Shown here: positions 1 to 6,050 of the stretch, in pieces
Numbering within the stretch: the first letter of the stretch is position 1
Layout of the letters: the number at the start of each line of letters is the position of its first letter
NCBI GenBank assembly: GCA_003223595.1
Contig: QHVR01000104.1
Span: 1-6,050 of the forward strand
Length of the DNA: 6,050 nt
Direction: 5' to 3'
DNA from: Acidobacteriota bacterium
Lineage (GTDB): Bacteria > Acidobacteriota > Terriglobia > Terriglobales > Acidobacteriaceae
Made by a program: the position numbers and the translations under genes
Notes under the pieces: model-generated
Seen by the model: the letters and a program-made list of their open reading frames with translations, nothing else
Database searches by the model: none
Told to the model about the DNA's origin: nothing

Positions 1-710
1 CGGCCGTGATCGACGACATTCTAGGCTTGCTGGTCCTGGCAATTGTCAGCAGCGTGGCCAAAGGATCGGTCAATGTTCTGGAGTTGGGCCTGACCGCGGT
101 GTTTGCCATTGGCTTCACGCTGGTGGTGGTGAAGTGGGGGACGGCCGCGATGGGAAGAGTTCTCCCCAGGCTGAACCAGCAGTTGCGTGCCGGGGAAGCA
201 CAGTTCAACGCGGCGGTGGTGCTCATGTTCGCGCTGTCGGTGCTCTCGGTTTATGCCGGCGTAGCTGCGATCATCGGTGCGTTTTTTGCGGGCATGATGC
301 TCTCGGAAAGTGTCGAACACCGGGTGCACGATCTGACGCAGGGAGTGACGGAATTTCTGGTGCCATTTTTTCTTGCCGGAATCGGGCTGCATTTTAACGT
401 GGGCACATTCCGCAGCGGACGCACCTTGGTTCTGACATTGCTCATCGTGGTCGTGGCGTCATTGCGCTTGGGGCGACGGACCGCGTTGAGAGTCGGCGTG
501 GGAATGATTCCTCGAGGGGAAGTCGGTATGGTTGTGGCGCAGATCGGACTCTCGCTGGGCGTGATCGCGCAGGGCATCTACGACGCAGTGGTGTTCATGT
601 CGATTGCCACCACGCTGATCGCGCCACCATTGCTAAGCTTTGCGTATCGGGAAGTTGCTGACCGGAAACCCGCGCCTGCGCGCGTAGAAGATCAGCCCAG
701 TATCATCTGA
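1..710 (+). CDS. Cation:proton antiporter, CPA2 family (Na+/H+ or K+/H+ exchanger), C-terminal part
   Basis: This is an integral inner-membrane exchanger of the monovalent cation:proton antiporter-2 type, which swaps Na+ or K+ for protons. The 5' end lies outside the window. The reading frame is already open at nt 3, so the GTG at nt 6 is an internal Val within AVIDDILGLLVLAIVS, the family helix carrying the paired ion-binding aspartates (nt 12-17). Counting that Val as residue 1, further hydrophobic segments lie at about 24-49, 67-100, 115-130, 141-153, 163-187 and 193-214. The hallmark GMIPRGEVGMVVAQIGLSLG is at 166-185. The protein ends in a short hydrophilic tail, with no RCK/TrkA-N or USP domain. 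From GIGL to PRGE it is about 13 residues shorter than the family pattern as I remember it, and the KxxGxG stretch expected after TLLIVVVA (about residues 144-151) is missing. The family call is firm; the ion specificity and whether the protein works are not. Confidence 0.88.
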   Translation, partial: AVIDDILGLLVLAIVSSVAKGSVNVLELGLTAVFAIGFTLVVVKWGTAAMGRVLPRLNQQLRAGEAQFNAAVVLMFALSVLSVYAGVAAIIGAFFAGMMLSESVEHRVHDLTQGVTEFLVPFFLAGIGLHFNVGTFRSGRTLVLTLLIVVVASLRLGRRTALRVGVGMIPRGEVGMVVAQIGLSLGVIAQGIYDAVVFMSIATTLIAPPLLSFAYREVADRKPAPARVEDQPSII

Positions 711-733
711 CGGCGGCTGATCTGCTGCCCGTC
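709..733 (+). other. Hairpin spanning the antiporter stop codon
   Basis: GACGGCGGC (709-717) can pair with GCTGCC-C-GTC (724-733) around a TGATCT loop, with one bulged C at 730 and one G-U pair. No T-run follows, so it is not a canonical intrinsic terminator. It may be a weak terminator or a 3'-end stabiliser. The rest of the 97-bp spacer up to 807 holds only a short CTTCG/CGAAG stem (748-762) and a GCGAAGCG octamer occurring twice (757-764 and 771-778). Confidence 0.35.
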
Positions 734-807
734 TCCAATCTGTAAACCTTCGTGCCGCGAAGCGCGACGAGCGAAGCGTTATAGTAATCGGTTCACTCCT
801 GTTCATC

Positions 808-1830
808 ATGAAACGGTTGTTCTCATTTCCCGCGCGACGGCTGCTGTTCGCAAGCTTGGCATGCGCGCTTCTGATGCTTTCGGGCTGCAATCGACGGCAT
901 CGCGTGCTGGAAGTCGCCTACGTGTCCGCGCCACAGGCCGCTCTGCGCGATCAGGTTGCGGCCATCTACAATCGCGTGGGCAATGTAAAGAATGGCGAGC
1001 GCGTCCAGATCATTGACCGCGATCGCCGCTTCGCCCGCGTGCGCACTGCCAGCGGCATTGAGGGCTGGATCGAGCAGCGCTATCTCGTCGATCAGAAAAC
1101 TTACGACGCTCTGCAGAAGCTGACCCAGGAACATCAGAATGATCCCGTGCAAGCACCCGGGGTTCTGCGCAACGACACCAACATGCACGTCACTCCGGGG
1201 CGCGACAGCGAACACCTGTACCAACTCGCTTCCGGAGCGAAGGTAGCGATCCTGGAGCGCGGCACTGCCGAGAAGCAGCTGCCGGGCGGAGCTCCCGCCG
1301 TGAAGCCGGCGCTGGCCAAGGCGGGAAAGGCTGCTGCCGGTCCGGCGCTCGAAGACTGGTGGCTGGTGCGCGATGCACAGGGGCGCGTGGGATGGGTGCT
1401 GTCCCGCATGGTGGATGTCGACGTGCCGCTGGATATCGCTCAGTACGCGGAAGGCCAGCGCTTCGTAGCGTTCTTCGTGCTTGACGAGGTGCAGGACGCC
1501 GAAAAGAAAGTTCCGCAGTATCTGTGTGTGCTCACCGATCCTCACGACGGCTTGCCGTTCGACTTCGACCAGGTACGTGTCTTCACCTGGAATGTGCGCA
1601 AGCATCGCTACGAGACCGCCTATCGCGAGCACGGGCTCAACGGAGTTTTGCCCGTGACGCTTACGCATGAGGATTTCGATAAAGAAGGAAATCTTCCCGT
1701 CTTTATCCTTCGCGTGCGCGATGACGCCGGAAACATCACCGAGCGAAAATACAAGCTCAACACGCCCATCGTGAGAAGAGTGCTGGCGCCGGGAGAAGTG
1801 GTCACCCACGCGCGCAAGAAGCAGCGCTGA
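808..1830 (+). CDS. Lipoprotein with two bacterial SH3 domains
   Basis: This is a 340-residue predicted lipoprotein. Its signal has basic residues (MKR, RR at 10-11), a hydrophobic core (12-24) and a lipobox LSGC whose lipidated residue is Cys27, with Asn28 next. A first SH3-like fold spans about 38-94, with the typical ending IEGWIEQRYLV. A second spans about 119-204 (TNMHVTPG...GAKVAILE...WWLVRD..GRVGWVLSRMV) and is interrupted by an Ala/Pro/Lys/Gly-rich insert at about 157-182. Residues 205-340 form a conserved-looking soluble domain I cannot name. Bacterial SH3 domains usually bind peptidoglycan peptides or protein partners in the envelope, so a periplasm-facing cell-wall role is inferred. 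ATG 808 is chosen because it places the signal peptide correctly. It has no good Shine-Dalgarno; a TATAGT at 780-785 could be a -10 giving a very short leader. The gene is 97 bp downstream of the antiporter, and co-transcription is uncertain. Confidence 0.85.
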   Translation: MKRLFSFPARRLLFASLACALLMLSGCNRRHRVLEVAYVSAPQAALRDQVAAIYNRVGNVKNGERVQIIDRDRRFARVRTASGIEGWIEQRYLVDQKTYDALQKLTQEHQNDPVQAPGVLRNDTNMHVTPGRDSEHLYQLASGAKVAILERGTAEKQLPGGAPAVKPALAKAGKAAAGPALEDWWLVRDAQGRVGWVLSRMVDVDVPLDIAQYAEGQRFVAFFVLDEVQDAEKKVPQYLCVLTDPHDGLPFDFDQVRVFTWNVRKHRYETAYREHGLNGVLPVTLTHEDFDKEGNLPVFILRVRDDAGNITERKYKLNTPIVRRVLAPGEVVTHARKKQR

Positions 1831-1837
1831 ATACAAT

Positions 1838-1853
1838 CGTGATCGCGCTCACA
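1838..1853. promoter_or_regulatory. CRP-type operator, upstream copy
   Basis: CGTGATCGCGCTCACA matches the CRP consensus TGTGA-N6-TCACA at 9 of 10 half-site bases; only the first T is replaced, by C. It starts 8 nt after the lipoprotein stop codon and lies about 470 bp before the receptor start codon. Its centre is 34 bp from that of the second copy. The shared half-sites with a different 4-base core point to a common binding factor of the CRP/FNR family. Which member binds, and whether it needs cAMP, cannot be read from the DNA. Confidence 0.6.
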
Positions 1854-1871
1854 TTTCCCCTCTAAATATTC

Positions 1872-1887
1872 TGTGATCTTCGTCACA
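1872..1887. promoter_or_regulatory. CRP-type operator, perfect consensus copy
   Basis: TGTGATCTTCGTCACA is a perfect TGTGA-N6-TCACA, and the palindrome extends one base each side (C1871/G1888). Its centre (1879.5) lies about 41.5 bp upstream of position 1921. That is the class II CRP activation distance if TATTTT at 1909-1914 is the -10. It lies about 60.5 bp upstream of position 1940 (class I distance) if TATATC at 1928-1933 is the -10. It probably controls the TonB-dependent receptor, the only downstream gene on this strand before a terminator. Confidence 0.7.
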
Positions 1888-1908
1888 GACCGCAAGCCCT
1901 AAATACCA

Positions 1909-1933
1909 TATTTTTCAAGAGCTTTCCTATATC
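1909..1933 (+). promoter_or_regulatory. Candidate promoter(s) of the receptor gene
   Basis: There are two -10-like hexamers in an AT-rich stretch: TATTTT (1909-1914) and TATATC (1928-1933). Neither has a good TTGACA-like -35 element, which fits an activator-dependent promoter with the CRP-type boxes just upstream. Either one would give an untranslated leader of roughly 370-390 nt. Which is used, if either, cannot be decided from sequence. Confidence 0.35.
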
Positions 1934-1960
1934 TTTCGGTATGGGAATAACAATGGATTT

Positions 1961-2108
1961 CGCAATTGTTGCGGTAATAAAGCGGTTGCAGCGATTCCAT
2001 GTTTGGATCGCAAGTTGCATGCAAGGAAAGTCCCGCCTGTTTCTCGCGAAAACAGTCTGGACGCAGGTCTCATCCAGAGCTGAGAACTCCCAGGAAAGCC
2101 CCAGCTCT
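1961..2108 (+). other. Inverted-repeat-rich leader (possible 5' UTR structure)
   Basis: This is the non-coding part of the 477-bp gap before the receptor. Successive short inverted repeats are: CGCAA/TTGCG (1961-1973, 3-nt loop); GCGAT-T-CCA/TGGATCGC (1991-2011, one bulge); the 10-bp palindrome TTGCATGCAA (2015-2024); CTGTTT/AAACAG (2037-2055); TCTGGA/TCCAGA (2056-2078); and AGAGCTG/CAGCTCT (2076-2108). The last two share bases 2076-2078, so they compete in full length. I recognise no known riboswitch. The open frame 1999-2298 through here encodes a Cys/Arg-rich sequence with no protein-like features or ribosome site, so I treat it as non-coding. Positions 2109-2296 hold nothing further I can name. 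Confidence 0.4.
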
Positions 2109-2296
2109 TGCTGAACAAATTGGCTGTGATCGGAGCGCGCTGGCGTTCATAGGGATGGTTTGCGCCGCGGGACCGGGATGTTTTGTCAGGAACTTACAAC
2201 ATGGCGAAGTGCGAGTTCGAATTCTTAGTCGTTTGTTCGGAGCCCAGGCCGAAATCCGATCCAGTTTGCGAAGAATGATTTTTTCTGTTTGCTCAT

Positions 2297-2304
2297 GAGG
2301 AGGA
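2297..2304 (+). promoter_or_regulatory. Strong Shine-Dalgarno of the receptor gene
   Basis: GAGGAGGA contains the full AGGAGG (2298-2303), ending 4 nt before ATG 2308. It fixes that ATG as the start, because the encoded signal peptide follows immediately. Confidence 0.85.
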
Positions 2305-2307
2305 CCG

Positions 2308-5300
2308 ATGACGAATTTATCTATTAGAAGTCCGTTCGGCAGGTTTGCAGCTTTCTCTGCTATTTTACTGCTAGCAGGTTTACTCCTGCCGGCAGCGGCT
2401 CAAAGCGTGATCACTGGGGACATCGTAGGTACTGTGAGCGATGAATCCAATGCCGTAGTGCCCGATGTGACAGTGACTCTCACCAGCGTCGATACGAGCG
2501 CGAGCAATACCACTCGAACCAGCGCCCTTGGCTTTTACCGCTTCAACCTGATAAAGCCGGGGAATTACAAAATATCGGTTTCTCACCCCGGCTTCCGTTC
2601 GCTGCAAGCGCCGGTCGCAGTGGCAATCGGGCAAGTACTTACCGCGAACTTACAGCTGCAGGTCGGGCAAACCTCCGAGACCGTAGAAGTTTCCGGTGTC
2701 GCGCCTATGCTGCAAACCGAAAATGCCAATCTGTCGACTTCTTACGATCCCAGCCAGCTGTCGGCTCTTCCAATTGCGGGAGGCGACACTACCTCATTTG
2801 CCTATTCGGCGCCGGGGATCGTTCTGAATAGCGGTGCGGGCTATGGAAACTTTTCGGCATATGGCCTTCCCAGCACGGCTAATCTGTTCACCACAAACGG
2901 CAACGACAGCATGGATCCTTACATGAACCTGAATAACTCCGGAGCTCTGAACCTGAGTCTGGGCTCCAACGAGTTACAGGAAGTTGCGGTCGTAAGCAAC
3001 GGCTACACGGCACAATATGGGCGTCAGGCCGGAGCGCAAATGGATGCGTCGACCAAGTCAGGTGGCAATCAATTCCACGGCAATGTCCTCTATTGGTGGA
3101 ACGGAAGAGCCCTCAACGCCAATGACTGGTTCGGAAATCACACCATCGACCCGAGCACGGGCAAGTCTACGCCACGGCCGTTTGCCAACAATAATCAATG
3201 GGCTGCATCAGTGGGCGGACCGGTGGTGAAGAACAAGTTGTTCTTTTTCGTGGATGCCGAAGGTATTCGCGTCGCCCTGCCGGGCGTGAGCGGCGAGAAC
3301 TACATTCCCACCTCGCAGTTCGCCAATTACGTGCTGGCCAACGTTGATACTACAACTCCCGGTTCCTTGCCCTTCTACCAGAACATTTTCAATTTATATA
3401 AGGGAGCTTCAGGAGCCCCGGGGACGCCAGTAACAGCTGCGGATGACGCCAACTTGGGCTGTGGCGATTTTGCTGGAACCGCTGGTTTCGGAACCACAAT
3501 CCCATGTGCGGCGAAGTTCGTGAGTCTCAACGGCAATCAGACGAACGAGTGGATCCTCGCCACCCGAGTCGACTACAACATCAGTAACAGCGATCGACTA
3601 TTCGGCCGCTTCAAAGAAGATCACGGGACCCAGGCCACGGGTACCGATCCCATCAACCCAGTCTTCAATGCATCGAGCGTGCAGCCATCCTACGAGGGCC
3701 AGCTTAACGAAACTCACATCTTCAACGGTACGACCACCAACTCATTCATCCTGTCGGGCATGTGGTACAAGGCCCTGTTCAGCGCGACCGATCTCCCCAA
3801 AGCGTTGGCTACCTTCCCAACCACGATGTCGTTCGGCGATGGTCTTTTTACAGGGCTCGGTGGGGCCGATAATGGATATCCTCAGGGCCGCATTGTGAGC
3901 CAGTACCAGATCACCGATGATTTCTCGAAAATGATCGGTAATCATAGCCTGAAAGTTGGCATTAATTTCCGCCGCAATCTGATCAGCGACTATACCTACG
4001 GCGCGAATACCAGCGGCACCCTCAACATGATGTCCATGACGGAGTTCGTCAATGGTAGCCAGTTTCCGGGAGATGCGTGGGCATCGTACTACTCGCAGTC
4101 TTTCGCCAACATCAACGCGGTCAGGATCAAGATGTATAGCATGGGCCTGTATGCTCAGGATCAGTGGAAAGCTTCAGATAAGCTGAGTCTGACGGCAGCC
4201 CTGCGTTTCGATCGCAACTCCAATCCCGTGTGCGGCAGTAACTGCTTCACCCGCATGGCGGGTCCCTTCCAGACCCTTAATCATGACGCGGCAGTGCCCT
4301 ACAATCAGGCCATCCGCACAGGGCTGGGTAATGCGTTCCAGAGTATGGAACCGTTCGTGTTCTCGCCACGGTTGGGTGCGGCTTACTCCCTTAATCCTAA
4401 GACCGTACTCCGCGGTGGTTTTGGACTATTCACGGATCTGTATATGGGACTGATTGTCGACCGGTTCATCACCAATGCTCCGAATATCGCAACGTTTGAA
4501 GGCGGCTTGAATGGTGGTGCGCCACTCGCTCTCGGCGTCGCGGACAGCGTCTTTGCACAAGCTGCTGGCTCAAACCAAGCCTTCCAGAGTGGCTTCAAAA
4601 ATGGCGCCACGTTGGCGGACTTGGAGGGCGCGGTTCCGGGCTTTTCGCCGCCCTCATACAACACGATGGGAAGCAAAGTGCTGAATCCGAAGTTCCTGGA
4701 GTGGAACTTCGAGATTGAGCGGGAATTGGTTAAGAATTACAGTCTGTCACTAAACTATGTCGGCAATCACGGCATGGATGTCATGACCGACAACCCTTAT
4801 CCCAATGCATACTGCAAGAACTGCCCGTTTGGTCCGATCACGAACTCGGACGCACCGGACGCTCGTTTTGCACAAGTTCGTCAAATCACAAATTCGGGAT
4901 GGTCGAATTATCACGGACTGACCACCAGCTTCAAGGCCCGAATATCCAAGTCGTTCCAGGGCCAGTTCAACTACACCTGGAGCCATGGTATGGATACGTG
5001 TTCCAACAACTGTTTGCTGCCGTTCGTCTCCAATACGATTGGGAGCATTCGGTATCAGATCACGCCCAACCTGCCGGGCTTGGCGTACGGCGCTTCTGAC
5101 TATGATGTTCGCCACAACTTCACGGCGAATTATGTCTATACGGCGAAAGATAACTGGTCGAACCCAGCTGCCAAGTACGTGCTTGGCGGTTGGCAGTTCG
5201 CGGGTACGATTTTCTACCACAGCGCTTATCCGTGGTCGGCAATCAGTACTACGGTTCGTGGACTCAATCTGGGAAATGTCACTCCCCTGCGTAACGGTAC

Positions 5301-5697
5301 TCCGTTGGCGGCGTTCGCGGGCAAGCCCCAGACATTTGGGGGCTGCGGCAACCCTGATATTCCTTGCGTGACCCAGGATCAGTTCCTTGATCCAAGCCTG
5401 CAGACCAACTTTGGCAACTACGCCCGAAACACGCTGCGGGGTTCCGGATTCTTCGACACCGACTTGAATGTGACGAAGAACTTCAACTTAGGCGAGCGCG
5501 TTAAGTTGGGAATCGGCGCCAATTTCTTTAACCTTTTCAACCATCCAAACTTCGATCTGCCGGTAAATAGCTACGCCGCAGGCAATTTCGGATCGATCAT
5601 TTCTACTGTCACTCCAGCAACCACGCCTTATGGCGCGTTTCTGGGAGTGCCTCTGAACGGCCGGATTGTGCAGGTCAATGGCCGCGTTACCTTCTAG
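2308..5697 (+). CDS. TonB-dependent receptor, Oar-like, with N-terminal carboxypeptidase-regulatory-like domain
   Basis: This is an outer-membrane beta-barrel receptor of 1129 residues, expected to import or bind a substrate using TonB/ExbBD energy; the ligand is unknown. In order it shows: a signal peptide at 1-31 with cleavage after AAA; a carboxypeptidase-regulatory-like/beta-sandwich domain at about 33-120 (GDIVGTVSDESNAVVPDVTV, then GFYRFNLIKPGNYKISV); a plug-like region at about 120-260, including NELQEVAVVSNGYTAQYGRQ and STKSGGNQFHG; the clade-typical VGGPVVKNKLFFF near 301-313; and then a long barrel with strands such as YAQDQWKASDKLSLTAALRF and a C-terminal VNGRVTF ending in Phe, the usual BAM signal. 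No clear TonB box or STN signalling domain is seen. All ten Cys form five close pairs (385/400, 642/646, 836/839, 898/902, 1013/1020). The length is usual for the acidobacterial family and the gene looks intact. It appears monocistronic, with CRP-type boxes upstream and an intrinsic terminator downstream. Confidence 0.9.
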   Translation: MTNLSIRSPFGRFAAFSAILLLAGLLLPAAAQSVITGDIVGTVSDESNAVVPDVTVTLTSVDTSASNTTRTSALGFYRFNLIKPGNYKISVSHPGFRSLQAPVAVAIGQVLTANLQLQVGQTSETVEVSGVAPMLQTENANLSTSYDPSQLSALPIAGGDTTSFAYSAPGIVLNSGAGYGNFSAYGLPSTANLFTTNGNDSMDPYMNLNNSGALNLSLGSNELQEVAVVSNGYTAQYGRQAGAQMDASTKSGGNQFHGNVLYWWNGRALNANDWFGNHTIDPSTGKSTPRPFANNNQWAASVGGPVVKNKLFFFVDAEGIRVALPGVSGENYIPTSQFANYVLANVDTTTPGSLPFYQNIFNLYKGASGAPGTPVTAADDANLGCGDFAGTAGFGTTIPCAAKFVSLNGNQTNEWILATRVDYNISNSDRLFGRFKEDHGTQATGTDPINPVFNASSVQPSYEGQLNETHIFNGTTTNSFILSGMWYKALFSATDLPKALATFPTTMSFGDGLFTGLGGADNGYPQGRIVSQYQITDDFSKMIGNHSLKVGINFRRNLISDYTYGANTSGTLNMMSMTEFVNGSQFPGDAWASYYSQSFANINAVRIKMYSMGLYAQDQWKASDKLSLTAALRFDRNSNPVCGSNCFTRMAGPFQTLNHDAAVPYNQAIRTGLGNAFQSMEPFVFSPRLGAAYSLNPKTVLRGGFGLFTDLYMGLIVDRFITNAPNIATFEGGLNGGAPLALGVADSVFAQAAGSNQAFQSGFKNGATLADLEGAVPGFSPPSYNTMGSKVLNPKFLEWNFEIERELVKNYSLSLNYVGNHGMDVMTDNPYPNAYCKNCPFGPITNSDAPDARFAQVRQITNSGWSNYHGLTTSFKARISKSFQGQFNYTWSHGMDTCSNNCLLPFVSNTIGSIRYQITPNLPGLAYGASDYDVRHNFTANYVYTAKDNWSNPAAKYVLGGWQFAGTIFYHSAYPWSAISTTVRGLNLGNVTPLRNGTPLAAFAGKPQTFGGCGNPDIPCVTQDQFLDPSLQTNFGNYARNTLRGSGFFDTDLNVTKNFNLGERVKLGIGANFFNLFNHPNFDLPVNSYAAGNFGSIISTVTPATTPYGAFLGVPLNGRIVQVNGRVTF

Positions 5698-5717
5698 TTC
5701 GACAGAACTCAAACAAC

Positions 5718-5752
5718 AAAGGCGGTCCCAGTGTTGGGACCGCCTTTTGTTT
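5718..5752. terminator. Intrinsic terminator, probably bidirectional
   Basis: AAAGGCGGTCCCA (5718-5730) pairs perfectly with TGGGACCGCCTTT (5735-5747) around a GTGT loop. The + strand continues as TTTTGTTT (5745-5752), a standard U-rich tail 20 nt after the receptor stop codon. On the - strand the same stem is followed by TTTGTTGTTTG, so it can also end the converging Sel1-repeat gene. Confidence 0.92.
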
Positions 5753-5774
5753 CACCCACCAATTCTTCAAGACA

Positions 5775-6050
5775 CTAGCGCTGTTTCGAATCCGCCAAGT
5801 CGCTCTCCGTCGTTTGTGGCGAGGCTGGAGACGACGCCATCTCCGCTTCCGAAGCACTCTGGTTGAGCAATCCTGCCGCCGCGACCGAACCGTGCCGTGC
5901 CGCCCTCTGCAGCCATTCCGCCGCTTGTCGCGAGTCTTGCAATACCCCGGTTCCGTGCAAGTAGGCGAGCGCCAAGCCGAATTCCGCCGCCGCGTTCCCG
6001 GTCTTGGCTGCCTTTCGATACCACTTTAATCCTTCCTTTGCATCCGCGTG
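5775..6050 (-). CDS. Sel1-repeat (TPR-like) protein, C-terminal end
   Basis: The last 91 codons of a minus-strand gene are present; its 5' part is beyond the window edge and the stop codon (TAG) is at 5775-5777. Read from the edge, it has the end of one Sel1 repeat (KEGLKWYRKAAKTGN), then one full repeat at about nt 5993-5889 (AAAEFGLALAYLHGTGV, then QDSRQAAEWLQRAARHG). These fit the Sel1 pattern of paired helices with G-x-G and W-x-x-x-A-A-x-x-G. A degenerate SVAAAGLLNQ and a Ser/Ala/Glu-rich, probably disordered tail of about 27 residues follow. Sel1 repeats are alpha-solenoid scaffolds for protein-protein contacts, so no specific function can be given. The TTG at 5975-5973 is internal, because the repeat continues upstream of it. 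The gene converges on the receptor, with 77 bp and a shared terminator between them. Confidence 0.85.
   Translation of the reverse strand, partial: HADAKEGLKWYRKAAKTGNAAAEFGLALAYLHGTGVLQDSRQAAEWLQRAARHGSVAAAGLLNQSASEAEMASSPASPQTTESDLADSKQR

Noticed and set aside
823..1836. Long minus-strand open frame (337 codons) opposite the SH3 lipoprotein
   Set aside because: It mirrors almost the whole plus-strand gene, has no recognisable domain or ribosome site, and its His/Gln/Arg-rich composition is typical of antisense frames in GC-rich genes. The plus-strand frame has a lipobox and SH3 motifs.
2011..2045. GCAAGGAAAGTCCCGCC resembling the 5' signature of RNase P RNA (GAGGAAAGTCC)
   Set aside because: Only the short string matches. 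The conserved 3' ACAGAAA-type partner and a length of about 350 nt with the known helices are not present before the receptor start.
2125..2140. Third CRP-like site TGTGATCGGAGCGCGC
   Set aside because: Only the left half-site matches; the right half (CGCGC) does not resemble TCACA.
2076..2160. Possible TPP riboswitch: GCTGAGAACTCCC followed by TGTGATCGG and CTGGCG...TAGGGA
   Set aside because: The CTGAGA box is present, but the ACCTGATCTGG core and the CTGG/CCAG stem expected of the thi-box do not form, and no GGGGTGCC partner lies upstream. The resemblance is probably chance.
1999..2298. Plus-strand open frame of 99 codons in the gap before the receptor
   Set aside because: The translation is Cys/Arg/Ser-rich with no domain, signal or Shine-Dalgarno, and it spans the inverted-repeat region. 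It ends inside the receptor ribosome site, which could suggest coupling, but nothing else supports it.
4750..5220. Minus-strand open frame of 156 codons inside the receptor gene
   Set aside because: It is fully contained in the well-supported receptor, is Arg/Val/Ile-rich without a domain, and has no start context.
5767..6024. Alternative minus-strand frame (85 codons) overlapping the Sel1-repeat gene
   Set aside because: Gly/Arg-rich composition with no motif. The adjacent frame shows clear Sel1 repeats and stays open to the window edge.

Overview
The window suggests a bacterium of the Acidobacteriota, probably a Terriglobia-type soil lineage. The main evidence is the 1129-residue outer-membrane receptor, which has an N-terminal carboxypeptidase-regulatory-like domain fused to an Oar-type TonB-dependent barrel, an architecture greatly expanded in that phylum. 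The SH3/lipobox lipoprotein and the Sel1-repeat protein beside it fit the same picture. The taxon is inferred from protein style only; there is no marker gene here.

Layout: (1) nt 1-710, +, the C-terminal portion of a CPA2-type cation:proton antiporter, cut by the window edge just before its ion-binding Asp-Asp pair. It appears to lack about 13 residues in the helix that normally carries a functionally important lysine. (2) nt 711-807, a short spacer with a hairpin over the antiporter stop codon. (3) nt 808-1830, +, a lipoprotein with two bacterial SH3 domains. (4) nt 1831-2307, a 477-bp non-coding region. It opens with two tandem CRP-type palindromes (GTGA-N6-TCAC) 34 bp apart, then candidate -10 elements, then a leader rich in short inverted repeats, and ends in a strong Shine-Dalgarno sequence. 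(5) nt 2308-5697, +, the TonB-dependent receptor, apparently complete from signal peptide to terminal Phe. (6) nt 5718-5752, a 13-bp-stem intrinsic terminator that looks bidirectional. (7) nt 5775-6050, -, the C-terminal end of a Sel1-repeat protein converging on the receptor.

The genes do not form an obvious single pathway. The receptor looks like a monocistronic unit with its own regulated promoter and terminator. The most noteworthy signals are the tandem CRP-type operator plus structured leader ahead of the receptor, the suspected in-frame loss in the antiporter, and the five close cysteine pairs that make up all cysteines of the receptor. No CRISPR array, transposon, tRNA, rRNA or clearly novel multi-gene system is visible.
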